This document shows positions 8,161 through 15,259 of a stretch of 60,192 nucleotides of DNA, piece after piece (position 1 is the first letter of the stretch; each line of letters starts with the position of its first letter). The position numbers were made by a program, and so were the translations under genes. Source of the stretch: Clostridia bacterium. Its GTDB lineage: Bacteria > Bacillota > Clostridia > Christensenellales > Borkfalkiaceae. The notes below the pieces were generated by a model. The model was not told the origin of the DNA. It saw nothing but the letters and a program-made list of their open reading frames with translations, and made no database searches. The stretch is from NCBI GenBank assembly GCA_017408045.1, contig JAFQVL010000053.1:1-60192 (forward strand), read 5' to 3'.

Positions 8161-9246
8161 TTAATTTTTCTCCAACAATTCCTTAATAAGCGGAGCAAGT
8201 GCTTTTGCCGTCAAATAGAATCCCAAGCTGTCTAAATGCGTATTATCGACCGTGGCGTTCTCCACCATAATATCGCCAATCGCTCCGTCGCCCTCAAAAT
8301 AATAGACGTTTTTATCGCCCGTTGCAAGTGCCTTTTCGTAAGCGTCCTTTACAATCTTATGGATACGCTTGTCCGATTGATTGAGATGCACGGCTCGTTG
8401 CGTAAAAACAAAAGGCGTATTTTTATGCGCTTTGCGGAACGTTTCATAGACGTTATAATACGTTTGCTCGTATTGCTCATAACCCCATTGATTGTTGCCC
8501 TCGCCGTAAATGAATATAGACGGATTGAGCGTTGCCAAATACTCCGCCATAATCGGCTCTCTTGCGCAATTTCCGGAAAATCCTAAATTAACGATATCGG
8601 TGTCTAACCATTGACACAATCTACCCATATAATCGTCGCCGGGTTTAGACGCGCAGCCTCCTTGCGTAATAGACGCCCCGTAAACAAGAACGGGCTTATC
8701 CTCATATTTATAAGGACTGCTTTCTTCTAAAATACTACCCTCTTTTATCCCGATACACAAGCTGTCCACACCGTTATACAAAGGGAAAAAAAGCTCCGCC
8801 TCGTAAACCTCTTCCTTCTTCGACGTTCTCATTCCGTCAAAAACAATTTTACCGTTTTGCGGATTTTCAAGTTGTGGGGAAGTGGGCATATAAATTCCAC
8901 AAAATTTCTTATCGACAAATAAAGAAAATCCAAAAATCCCCGCTACGGGCATGTGACTCATAGATTCTCTGTAAGGTTCAACAACACGAATCACAATCCA
9001 AGGTGAATTCGTTTTAAAACGAACTCTTCCACCCGAAGTATGCTTTGACAGCCAAGAAAGCTCTTCACTTACATTATCCGCAAGTACTTTTGGAATACGA
9101 CGATAAGTTTCCTCTTCCTTCGAATAAAATATCCCGTATGTTTTAAACGGCTTTTCTTTTGCGTCATACCAAGTAATTGGATAGTCTTTAAAGGACGGAA
9201 AGGCAAAATTTTTATCAACGTCTTCTATTCTCATAACCCACCACAT
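8161..9246 (-). CDS. SGNH/GDSL-type esterase with N-terminal GxDLY-like domain
   Basis: 361 residues from ATG 9246. The N-terminal ~170 residues match the beta-rich domain that precedes two-domain SGNH esterases (FPLYNGVDSLCIG block). The catalytic domain has block I GASITQGG (Ser), block II LGFSGNC, block III GEGNNQ and block V DNTHLD (Asp and His). Such enzymes remove acyl groups from carbohydrates. AAAGGTG lies before ATG 9246 and GGTGGG before an in-frame ATG at 9234, so either may be used. A longer frame opening with TTG at 9309 is the promoter's -35 box. It is the first gene of the glycan operon, with a 64-nt gap to the next. Confidence 0.82.
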   Translation of the reverse strand: MWWVMRIEDVDKNFAFPSFKDYPITWYDAKEKPFKTYGIFYSKEEETYRRIPKVLADNVSEELSWLSKHTSGGRVRFKTNSPWIVIRVVEPYRESMSHMPVAGIFGFSLFVDKKFCGIYMPTSPQLENPQNGKIVFDGMRTSKKEEVYEAELFFPLYNGVDSLCIGIKEGSILEESSPYKYEDKPVLVYGASITQGGCASKPGDDYMGRLCQWLDTDIVNLGFSGNCAREPIMAEYLATLNPSIFIYGEGNNQWGYEQYEQTYYNVYETFRKAHKNTPFVFTQRAVHLNQSDKRIHKIVKDAYEKALATGDKNVYYFEGDGAIGDIMVENATVDNTHLDSLGFYLTAKALAPLIKELLEKN

Positions 9247-9280
9247 TAAGCACCTTTTGTTTAGCAAAAGGTTTTTCTTG

Positions 9281-9309
9281 ATTTTACAATTTTTCCTTGA
9301 ATTTGTCAA
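9281..9309 (-). promoter_or_regulatory. Promoter of the glycan operon
   Basis: TTGACA (9309-9304), a 17-nt spacer and TAAAAT (9286-9281). The expected start near 9274 gives a ~28-nt leader to ATG 9246. Confidence 0.7.
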
Positions 9310-9365
9310 TATAGAATTATTACACTTTCTTTTTGTTTACATATAATTTGTCATATTATGCTTGT

Positions 9366-9475
9366 ATATACCTTTCGGTTGTGGCTATGGTAGCATAGGC
9401 CAACCCGAAAGTAAACGCAAAAAAATTCTTGCCTTTTTATTGATTGTTGCTTTATAAGAGCAACAATTTTTTTGT
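9366..9475 (+). ncRNA. Structured leader or small RNA ending in a terminator, before a sigma-like gene
   Basis: A -10-like TATTAT at 9354-9359 is followed by a long hairpin at 9372-9411 (CTTTCGGTTG with CAACCCGAAAG; inner GGCTATG with CATAGGCC, two small bulges). An AT-rich stretch follows, then a terminator hairpin (TTGTTGCT/AGCAACAA, 9443-9466) with a T run. Downstream, 9480-9493 is complementary to 9404-9417 at 13 of 14 positions, so it could pair with the 3' arm of the first hairpin and enclose the terminator. This could be an attenuator or riboregulator for the sigma-like gene, or a separate sRNA. I do not recognise it as a known class. Confidence 0.5.
9441..9475 (+). terminator. Intrinsic terminator inside the sigma-gene leader
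   Basis: Inverted repeat TTGTTGCT/AGCAACAA around a short TTATAAG loop, followed by seven T. No protein-coding gene lies immediately upstream on this strand, so it must end or attenuate an RNA starting near 9366. Confidence 0.75.
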
Positions 9476-9583
9476 TTCTCGTTGACTTTCGGGAGGATTA
9501 TAATTTTCAGTTTACCGACTTCTTATCCTATGCCCCTGCTGCCCCTGCCCAAAAGGCAAAAGATAAAATCGGAGGTAAACTCA

Positions 9584-10195
9584 ATGCTTAAATCTCACAA
9601 TCCTTACAACGTGTTATCGGAAATCATCTCTTTCGAGAACGTTCAACAAATGGGCGAAATGATCGCCCTGAAAACTCTGCGTGGTCGTTACGCTTACGCT
9701 CGCCAAACTTTGGAATGGCTCTACGTCGGATTCGTTAAAGATTTGAATCGTAGTAATGATTCCCATCATGTATTTTCGGATGCTTATGACCTTGCGCAAA
9801 CTGCTATCTGCTTCTTATGCGAATTTGTAGGTAAAAAATTAACTGACATTTATATGATTAAAAACGGTCAAGAAATTACCATTAAGAAAGCTACGTATTT
9901 GTTAGTTGGTCGCACTATTGATAGAATGCGTAGATACATGTCAAGAAGCCGTGATATTAACGATTACACGGAAGAATTATCTGTAGAAATCGACCACTAC
10001 GAAGAAAAAGATTATACGGAAGTGGATAACAAAATCGAACTTCTTAACCTTAAACCTCGTGACCGCGCTGTATTAGATTGCTATATGGCAGGTATGACTT
10101 GCAACGAAATCGCAGACTTTCTCGATATCGACCGTATAACCGTATGGCGTAGAAGAACGCGTGCACAAGTAAAATATAAAGCGTTATTTTTCTAA
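9584..10195 (+). CDS. Orphan sigma-70-like factor / HTH regulator
   Basis: 203 residues from ATG 9584 (GGAGG 8 nt upstream). The C-terminal ~45 residues are a sigma region 4-like helix-turn-helix (RDRAVLDCYMAGMTCNEIA, then ITVWRRRTRAQ). The middle (SDAYDLAQTAICFLCEF) resembles sigma region 2. Such proteins are common in integrative conjugative elements of Clostridia, where their targets are mostly unknown. It may be co-transcribed with the small gene at 10278. The AT-rich composition and the nearby att-like tRNA fragment support a mobile origin. No anti-sigma gene is visible. Confidence 0.7.
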   Translation: MLKSHNPYNVLSEIISFENVQQMGEMIALKTLRGRYAYARQTLEWLYVGFVKDLNRSNDSHHVFSDAYDLAQTAICFLCEFVGKKLTDIYMIKNGQEITIKKATYLLVGRTIDRMRRYMSRSRDINDYTEELSVEIDHYEEKDYTEVDNKIELLNLKPRDRAVLDCYMAGMTCNEIADFLDIDRITVWRRRTRAQVKYKALFF

Positions 10196-10277
10196 TTCAA
10201 CGCATACATGCCCCCTATCATTTATGATTAGGGGTATTATGCTTGTAATAAATCATATCATCAAAAAGGAGTTTATT

Positions 10278-10520
10278 ATGGATAAAAAACGAACTATGCG
10301 ACATACGGACGAAATCCACGCGATTTTGACCGCAATTTATTGTATCAATGAAACTACCGCAAAAGACGAAGACGTCGCAAAATTGATAAAATACGCCTTT
10401 TACCGCGTATATAAAGAAGGTGTTTACAATTTGAAAGAGCTTTGCTCTAGAAAACAAAAGTCGGACGTAATGCCCGACCTGTTACTGTTGTTAGAATCCG
10501 AAACGGAATATAATTTATAA
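10278..10520 (+). CDS. Small protein of unknown function
   Basis: 80 residues, starting at ATG 10278 with AAAAGGAG 6 nt upstream. It is soluble, mixed-charge and mostly helical by appearance, with no recognised motif. It lies 82 nt downstream of the sigma-like gene on the same strand and is followed at once by a terminator, so the two form a short unit. A role as partner or modulator of the sigma-like protein is only a positional guess. Confidence 0.6.
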   Translation: MDKKRTMRHTDEIHAILTAIYCINETTAKDEDVAKLIKYAFYRVYKEGVYNLKELCSRKQKSDVMPDLLLLLESETEYNL

Positions 10521-10523
10521 AGC

Positions 10524-10570
10524 AAAAGAGGTTGCGCCTAAAATTTAGTAGCACCTCTTTTCTCTTTTTA
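10524..10570. terminator. Intrinsic terminator between convergent genes
   Basis: AAAAGAGGT (10524-10532) pairs with ACCTCTTTT (10553-10561), and a T-rich tract follows. Confidence 0.7.
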
Positions 10571-10643
10571 TATTTTTAAATCTCTACTCGCAAAATTTTT
10601 ATTTGGCAATAGTTTTTCGAGTATTAAACCATCAAAATAGATA

Positions 10644-11831
10644 TTACATTGTTAAATCCTGCATGAGGAGAAAATCTTTCAAGATAATATGCTTAACAGT
10701 ACTTGTGGAATAATCAATTTCGTCGTTCGTGATTAGTATTTTTTGAGAAAGATTGTCAATACCCTTAAAGGCTTCAAATTCACGATTATATGCTTTATCT
10801 TCCGCAACGCTATATGCAACCTGCACGTAATATTTTTTGTTGCCTTTTTGCGCCAAGAAGTCTATTTCTTTCCCCGCATTGTTATAAACATAAACGTCAT
10901 ATCCCATATAAACAAGCTCGTTATAAACGATATTTTCCAAGTTGTGCGTTAAATCAAAGCGATTATCAGGACAGCGTATTGAATTAAACGCGACATCAGC
11001 ATTATAAAGCTTCGCATAATAGCTAAGCTCGCGTTTGGTTTTTGTCGAATACTGCTTTACCGATTCAATAATATATGCTTCTTGCAAATGATCGATATAC
11101 TTCATAATCGTATTGATCGAACAAGATTCATGCTCACGTTTAATATAATCGCAAATAGATTTAGCAGAAAAAATTCGACTATTCGAACGCAAAACATAAT
11201 TCACAAGACTTTTAAAAAGGCTTTCCTTACGAATTTTATAACGGCGAATTAAATCGTTAATAACAATGGTATCATCCAAATCGTTTAAATAAATACGTTG
11301 CGCTTCCAAATTGTTAAATTCAAAACGTTTAGGGAAGCCGCCCCATACCAAATAGTCCGTAATCGAAACTTCCTTATTTAATTCCTTCGCATATTCTAAA
11401 ATTTCTTTGTAAACAAACGGGCGAACACGGAAAGAAACATATCTACCGCTCAATTCTTTTGTGAACTCGCTAGATAACAATTTCGAGTTGGAACCCGTAA
11501 TAAATACGGAATTATCGTATAAACGCAATGTCTTACAAGCATCTTGCCATCCGTCTAAAACTTGTACTTCATCCAAGAAAATATAGCACTTCCCCTCTTT
11601 ACGATGTGCCTCTACGTATGCAATCAATTCGTCGCCGTCTTTGATAATAGAAGACACGCGTTTATCTTCAAAATTTAAATAGATAATATTGTCCGCTCTC
11701 TCTTTTATCTCAGACATGATTTGTTCTAATATAATAGATTTACCACAACGTCGAATACCTGTGATAATTTTTATTAAGTCAGATTCATAAAAATCACGAA
11801 CGGAACTTATATAATGTTCTCTTTGAATCAT
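10644..11831 (-). CDS. AAA-family ATP-binding protein with DUF4143 domain
   Basis: 395 residues. Residues ~15-150 are an AAA_14 ATPase: Walker A GIRRCGKS, Walker B YIFLDEVQ, sensor ITGSNSKLL. The C-terminal part is DUF4143, ending in a nuclease-like strand (KEIDFLAQ, YYVQVAYS). These proteins are widespread and often present in several copies, and their role is not established. GGGAGG precedes the ATG. The promoter is a perfect consensus embedded in a tandem repeat of 40-bp units. It is alone on its strand, close to the att-like site. Confidence 0.85.
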   Translation of the reverse strand: MIQREHYISSVRDFYESDLIKIITGIRRCGKSIILEQIMSEIKERADNIIYLNFEDKRVSSIIKDGDELIAYVEAHRKEGKCYIFLDEVQVLDGWQDACKTLRLYDNSVFITGSNSKLLSSEFTKELSGRYVSFRVRPFVYKEILEYAKELNKEVSITDYLVWGGFPKRFEFNNLEAQRIYLNDLDDTIVINDLIRRYKIRKESLFKSLVNYVLRSNSRIFSAKSICDYIKREHESCSINTIMKYIDHLQEAYIIESVKQYSTKTKRELSYYAKLYNADVAFNSIRCPDNRFDLTHNLENIVYNELVYMGYDVYVYNNAGKEIDFLAQKGNKKYYVQVAYSVAEDKAYNREFEAFKGIDNLSQKILITNDEIDYSTSTVKHIILKDFLLMQDLTM

Positions 11832-11851
11832 AACTGCCTCCCTTTTTCTTA

Positions 11852-11880
11852 ATTATACTGAAAGATTTTTTAAATGTCAA
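11852..11880 (-). promoter_or_regulatory. Consensus promoter of the AAA/DUF4143 gene
   Basis: TTGACA (11880-11875), a 17-nt spacer and TATAAT (11857-11852). The expected start near 11845 leaves a short leader with GGGAGG before ATG 11831. Confidence 0.8.
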
Positions 11881-11935
11881 GCAAATGTTTCAGTATAGTG
11901 AAAGATTTTACTAAAATAAGCAAAATGTTTCAGTA
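11856..11935. repeat. Tandem pair of 40-bp units with inverted TACTGAAA arms
   Basis: Units 11856-11895 and 11896-11935 are imperfect direct copies. On the minus strand each starts TACTGAAACATTT and ends ATCTTTCAnTA. The junction forms the palindrome TTTCACTATACTGAAA. The proximal unit contains the -35 and touches the -10, so a protein bound to TACTGAAA sites would control the promoter. Confidence 0.6.
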
Positions 11936-12262
11936 GAAGTCACTACTTCATAAAAAGAACTATGGTTTTTTAGGAAAATTTAGCCAACTTAAATTCAATG
12001 AAATTAATATTTTTTTCATTATTAAACTTTTTCCAACCAGAAAATGCCCTGTTTTTAAACTTTTTTCAACTTTTACGGAAATTTCAGCCTGAAAAATAAC
12101 ATTTTTGATGGGGAATTTAGGGGAAAGTGTGAATTTGTAGCAAAATCGGGTTTTTCGCGGATATCGTATTTTGAGGCATTTTTATATAGTTTTCGTGCAA
12201 AAAAGCCTCGTTTTCGCACTTTTCATCGACTTGGAAATCCTCCCAAAAATCCATGCATAAGC
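11936..12262. other. AT-rich non-coding stretch
   Basis: I see no convincing reading frame, RNA fold or promoter pair in these ~330 bases. They fill the space between the AAA-gene control region and the tRNA-Leu fragment, and would be the terminal segment of an integrated element. Confidence 0.5.
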
Positions 12263-12317
12263 CTTAAAATCCCTCGGTAGAGATACCGTGCCGGTTCAAG
12301 TCCGGCCACGAGCACCA
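12263..12317 (+). repeat. 3' fragment of tRNA-Leu(UAA), probable attachment (att) site
   Basis: Starts with the anticodon loop CTTAAAA, then the 3' anticodon stem TCCCT, a variable arm (CGGTA/TACCG with GAGA loop), T-arm GCCGG-TTCAAGT-CCGGC, acceptor strand CACGAGC, A and CCA. The 5' half is missing: the bases upstream do not pair with TCCCT, and no GCTCGTG acceptor is found. A tRNA 3' half beginning at the anticodon loop is the classic duplicate left by a tyrosine-recombinase element. With the tRNA on the plus strand, the element would lie to the left. Confidence 0.75.
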
Positions 12318-12355
12318 AAAACAGATAATCCCAAAGGGGTTATCTGTTTTTGTTT
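12318..12355. terminator. Terminator following the tRNA-Leu fragment
   Basis: AAACAGATAATCCC pairs with GGGGTTATCTGTTT around AAA, followed by a T run. It was probably the original tRNA-Leu terminator and can also serve the minus-strand phosphoesterase gene ending at 12396. Confidence 0.8.
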
Positions 12356-12395
12356 ATTCCTGGAATTTGGACGGACTTTTAGGGAAAGCCTCCCA

Positions 12396-13178
12396 TCATT
12401 CCTCTACAACAATGCAATTCATTCGTTTGCTGTACGCCGTACACGCATCAATCGCAATAACGCCTTTCCCATAATAAGGTGAAAAATCTGCGTTTTTACC
12501 CCATTCTTCGCCTTTCCCCTCGATTTTTGCATGGCCGTAAGAACAACGCCTATGTCCGCAAACAATCGTTTTGTTGGGCTCTATAACGCCTTGCCGAGCC
12601 GCTTCCATTCCGTTATACCAACGCGCATAATACCACTCGGTTGCATCTGCGGCGCGCCAATTTTCTTCGTAGTGAAACTTATCCGCCTTACTGCCGTATC
12701 CCTGCGCCGCGCAAGGAATCCAGCCGTGGACAAATATATACCGCTCCGTCTCGAAATAGTCCACCATAGCAGGCAGGATGGTTTGGAAAAACGGAGTGTT
12801 TTTCATTCTTCTTGCACATTCTTGGGGATAAGAGCACGCTTCTTGCAAAGTCATATCCGTCAATTTTAAAACCGTATCCACCGTACCATTGCTCCAATGA
12901 TGGGTATACAGAACCGTATTCGTCATCCACTTGTGGATATTTGCAACCAACTCCGTCGCCAAATCCTCGTGATTGCCGCGAATCAATATAACTTCCTCTT
13001 TTTTCATCAAATCTAAAATAAAATCCTGCAATTCTTTCGGCTCTGCGCCACGGTCAAACAAGTCCCCACAAATAATCAACTTGTGGGGTTCTTTATCTTT
13101 GAAAAATCCTTTTTTCGTTAAAGCGGTTATCAGTTCCGTGTAAAACCCGTGAACGTCCGCAACTACGTAATATTTCAT
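12396..13178 (-). CDS. Calcineurin-like metallophosphoesterase
   Basis: 260 residues with the metal-binding motifs of the PPP/PrpE-like group in order: DVHG (residues 8-11), GDLFDRG (~38-44), RGNHED (~67-72), then His residues in FVHGW and CGHRR. It is cytoplasmic. Related enzymes hydrolyse phosphoprotein or dinucleoside polyphosphate substrates; which one cannot be told from the sequence. A G-rich ribosome binding site (GAGGGGGG) precedes the ATG. It appears monocistronic, just outside the att-like site. Confidence 0.85.
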   Translation of the reverse strand: MKYYVVADVHGFYTELITALTKKGFFKDKEPHKLIICGDLFDRGAEPKELQDFILDLMKKEEVILIRGNHEDLATELVANIHKWMTNTVLYTHHWSNGTVDTVLKLTDMTLQEACSYPQECARRMKNTPFFQTILPAMVDYFETERYIFVHGWIPCAAQGYGSKADKFHYEENWRAADATEWYYARWYNGMEAARQGVIEPNKTIVCGHRRCSYGHAKIEGKGEEWGKNADFSPYYGKGVIAIDACTAYSKRMNCIVVEE

Positions 13179-13182
13179 TTTC

Positions 13183-13281
13183 CCCCCTCAACCTATAATT
13201 AACTATCTCGCCACCGACAAGGCGTTTAAGAATACGCAGAAATCGGAGTGGCATGAGGAAATTATTAAAACGTATATTTGA
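13183..13281 (+). pseudogene. Possible 3' remnant of a decayed gene
   Basis: An open stretch without a start codon encodes a coding-like C-terminus (INYLATDKAF, then SEWHEEIIKTYI) and ends at TGA 13279-13281. The upstream part would run into the phosphoesterase gene, so it looks like the tail of a gene lost by deletion. The evidence is only residue composition over ~30 codons. Confidence 0.3.
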
Positions 13282-13288
13282 ATTTCTA

Positions 13289-14122
13289 TTAGATATCCCT
13301 TATTGCTTTAATAGCATCGGTGAGTCTTTTAACGAAATCTTCAGTAATAATTTTTTTATCTTTGTCCGAAGTGTTTTCTGAGTAATTGTAGCAAATCATT
13401 CGCTTTAATCCTAAATCAAAAGGCAAAAACTTAGTGTCGCATATTGCTGTATTGCAAATAAGTATTACTCTTTCATCAGATAAAGTACTAAATGCATATC
13501 CTAACTCAAACATTACGTTGGGGTTAGAAAGAAATTTATCTTTGTCGGTTTTGCAAATCGCTGTTACATCAGCAACAAAAACCATTGCTTCATCTATTTT
13601 TCTGAGAATTGTATTAATAATATCTGGTGAACCTGCCTCGTTTAATGTGTCTTTATCCAATGTCAGTCTTATATCACTATCGGCATTCAACTTTTTTATT
13701 GCCTTGTTTAAATTGTTTTCGATAAAATTCCTATTAAATGTAGATGCGGAGTCTGATTGCCAAGAATAGAACACCTTAAATTGAGAAAGTAGGTTTAATT
13801 GTTTTTTCATTAATTCTGACAATTCAGCAACCTCTTGCGACAACGCAACGACATCTTTACGTGTGCCATTGCTGGAAAATTGAGTTCCAGAGCAACCAGA
13901 AATCATCCTAAGAAAATCGAGTAGTTTTCGAACTTTAGACAGTTCTCCTACTGGGATTAGATCTATGAGTTCGCTTTTTAAATTAAAATTGTTTTCATAA
14001 AACAAATCAGGAATAGCATCACGAACATTCTTTACATACCAATCCCAATTATTTGCTGCAACGGATGTCATGGCCAAATTCAATAATTCAAGTTCTTTTC
14101 TGTACAGTACCAATTTTTTCAT
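13289..14122 (-). CDS. TIR-like 'SWQSD' nucleotide-binding protein, candidate immune effector
   Basis: 277 residues. The N-terminal ~115 are helical and unrecognised. Residues ~117-277 form a TIR-like alpha/beta domain: VFYSWQSD first strand, LDKDTLNEAGSPDI, MVFVADVTAI, NPNVMFELGYA, VILICN and LPFDL. Proteins with this domain are found near bacterial defence genes and are thought to act like TIR domains, but no activity is shown for this one. GGGAG lies 9 nt before the ATG. The gene starts 24 nt after the tRNA-Ser terminator and has no visible promoter of its own. No partner gene (cyclase, sensor) is present, so a complete defence system is not demonstrated. Confidence 0.7.
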   Translation of the reverse strand: MKKLVLYRKELELLNLAMTSVAANNWDWYVKNVRDAIPDLFYENNFNLKSELIDLIPVGELSKVRKLLDFLRMISGCSGTQFSSNGTRKDVVALSQEVAELSELMKKQLNLLSQFKVFYSWQSDSASTFNRNFIENNLNKAIKKLNADSDIRLTLDKDTLNEAGSPDIINTILRKIDEAMVFVADVTAICKTDKDKFLSNPNVMFELGYAFSTLSDERVILICNTAICDTKFLPFDLGLKRMICYNYSENTSDKDKKIITEDFVKRLTDAIKAIRDI

Positions 14123-14145
14123 ATAGATACACTCCCAATTTTGTC

Positions 14146-14170
14146 GAAAAAAGCCCCGAAAATCGGGGCT
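14146..14170 (-). terminator. tRNA-Ser terminator
   Basis: AGCCCCGA/TCGGGGCT stem (14152-14170) followed on the minus strand by a T run. It lies directly 3' of tRNA-Ser and directly 5' of the TIR-like gene. Confidence 0.85.
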
Positions 14171-14173
14171 TGG

Positions 14174-14262
14174 TGGCGGAGAGGAAGGGATTCGAACCCT
14201 TGTGGGGTTGCCCCCAAACGGTTTTCAAGACCGCCTCGTTATGACCACTTCGATACCTCTCC
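14174..14262 (-). tRNA. tRNA-Ser(UGA)
   Basis: Complete cloverleaf with a long variable arm. Acceptor GGAGAGG pairs with CCTCTCC, the anticodon stem is CGGTC/AACCG-like around loop CTTGAAA (anticodon TGA), the variable arm is GGGG/CCCC, the T-loop is GTTCGAATC, and the CCA end is encoded. Confidence 0.95.
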
Positions 14263-14401
14263 GTGTAAGACTATTAAGTTTTTAGATTTGCGAATTTTTT
14301 AGAAAAAGTTTTAGAAGGAATTTTTTTCTGCACTCTTGGGAAGGCGAAAACATCAAGCGTAGCAAGGGATTTTGGACATTTGCAGAAACTCGCGACTGCA
14401 A

Positions 14402-14440
14402 ATTTTCAAGACCGCCGCAATCGACCACTCTACCATCTCC
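14402..14440 (-). pseudogene. 5' half of a second tRNA-Ser(UGA), broken at the anticodon loop
   Basis: Reads GGAGATG (acceptor), a D-arm (GTAGAGTGGTCGATTGCG) and GCGGTCTTGAAAA, matching the 5' half of the intact tRNA-Ser at 14174-14262. It then runs into unrelated sequence that cannot form the other half of the anticodon stem. It keeps an upstream promoter (14514-14542). It is a truncated gene or the scar of an excised element. Confidence 0.7.
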
Positions 14441-14513
14441 GCAAAGTATTATAATGCCGACAAGCTATAACCCTTTGGGTTAGTTCGGATTATAATGTTT
14501 TGGTTGTGCGTTT

Positions 14514-14542
14514 ATTATACCTTATCAAACGCCATTTGTCAA
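14514..14542 (-). promoter_or_regulatory. Consensus promoter of the tRNA-Ser unit
   Basis: TTGACA (14542-14537), a 17-nt spacer and TATAAT (14519-14514). Transcription would cross the broken tRNA-Ser half and then the intact tRNA-Ser. Confidence 0.75.
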
Positions 14543-15259
14543 TCAATTTTCCCCTAAAAGCCCCAGTAAATCCGTCAACCGATGAATTTCATACGTCGGG
14601 ACGTGCTTTGACTTGTTCTCCCTGCCCTTGCGGTTCAGCCAACAGCTGTCAATACCGCTTGCGTTCGCACCTGCGACATCCGACGAAAGGGAGTCCCCTA
14701 CCATCAAGCAGTCCTCCTTTTTCACCCCTAAATCCTCTAAAATATGCACAAAGAACTGGGGCAGGGGCTTGATGAAGCCCACTTCCTCGGAAATATAAAC
14801 ACGGTTTACCCATTTTGCAACCGACTGCAATCTCGGTCTTTGCAACACAGAAATCGCATTCGTCGCAATCCCGATTACGTACTTCCCTGCCAGCGCGGAT
14901 AACACTTGCTCCGCCCCCTCGCAGAGAATTGCAGGTCGCTCCAACATCTTCAAAAACTGCAAGCCCGTTTCCTTCGGGTCGGCGTTCGACGGGTACTTTT
15001 GAAACAAAGCCTTGAACATATCCTCCGTATGCTCTACGTACAGATGATGATATTCCTGCTGAATGTACGGATCGCTGACCTTGTTCAAGCCTGCACTATC
15101 CCAAGTTTCATTGCTAATATCGTCGCATTCACAAACGGTTTCTTCGGTCGGCTCAATCCCCAACGCAGGCAACAACTCCCGCAAGACCGCCTTCTCATCC
15201 TCTAAATAATCAATGACCGTATGGTCGGCATCGAACAGTATTGCTTTGTATTTTTTCAT
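14543..15259 (-). CDS. yjjG: YjjG-family HAD pyrimidine nucleotidase
   Basis: 238 residues, cytoplasmic HAD hydrolase. Motif I is FDADHT (nucleophile Asp10, acid Asp12), motif II is the ATNAIS region, motif III Lys is in GFIKPLPQ, and motif IV is GDSLSSDV. Cap and length match the YjjG non-canonical pyrimidine nucleotidases, which remove damaged or unwanted nucleoside monophosphates. Its ATG overlaps the stop of the 69-residue gene upstream (TAATG), so translation is coupled. Last gene of the PHP-small-yjjG unit. Confidence 0.85.
   Translation of the reverse strand: MKKYKAILFDADHTVIDYLEDEKAVLRELLPALGIEPTEETVCECDDISNETWDSAGLNKVSDPYIQQEYHHLYVEHTEDMFKALFQKYPSNADPKETGLQFLKMLERPAILCEGAEQVLSALAGKYVIGIATNAISVLQRPRLQSVAKWVNRVYISEEVGFIKPLPQFFVHILEDLGVKKEDCLMVGDSLSSDVAGANASGIDSCWLNRKGRENKSKHVPTYEIHRLTDLLGLLGEN

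Noticed and set aside
9247..9309. TTG start extending the SGNH esterase
   Set aside because: It overlaps the TTGACA -35 box; the added residues are low-complexity and unlike the family.
12288..12482. Open frame across the tRNA-Leu fragment
   Set aside because: It is composed of tRNA and terminator sequence and has no ribosome binding site.
13289..14122. Complete antiphage defence operon around the TIR-like gene
   Set aside because: Neighbours are a housekeeping-type phosphoesterase and a tRNA; no cyclase, argonaute or other partner is present.
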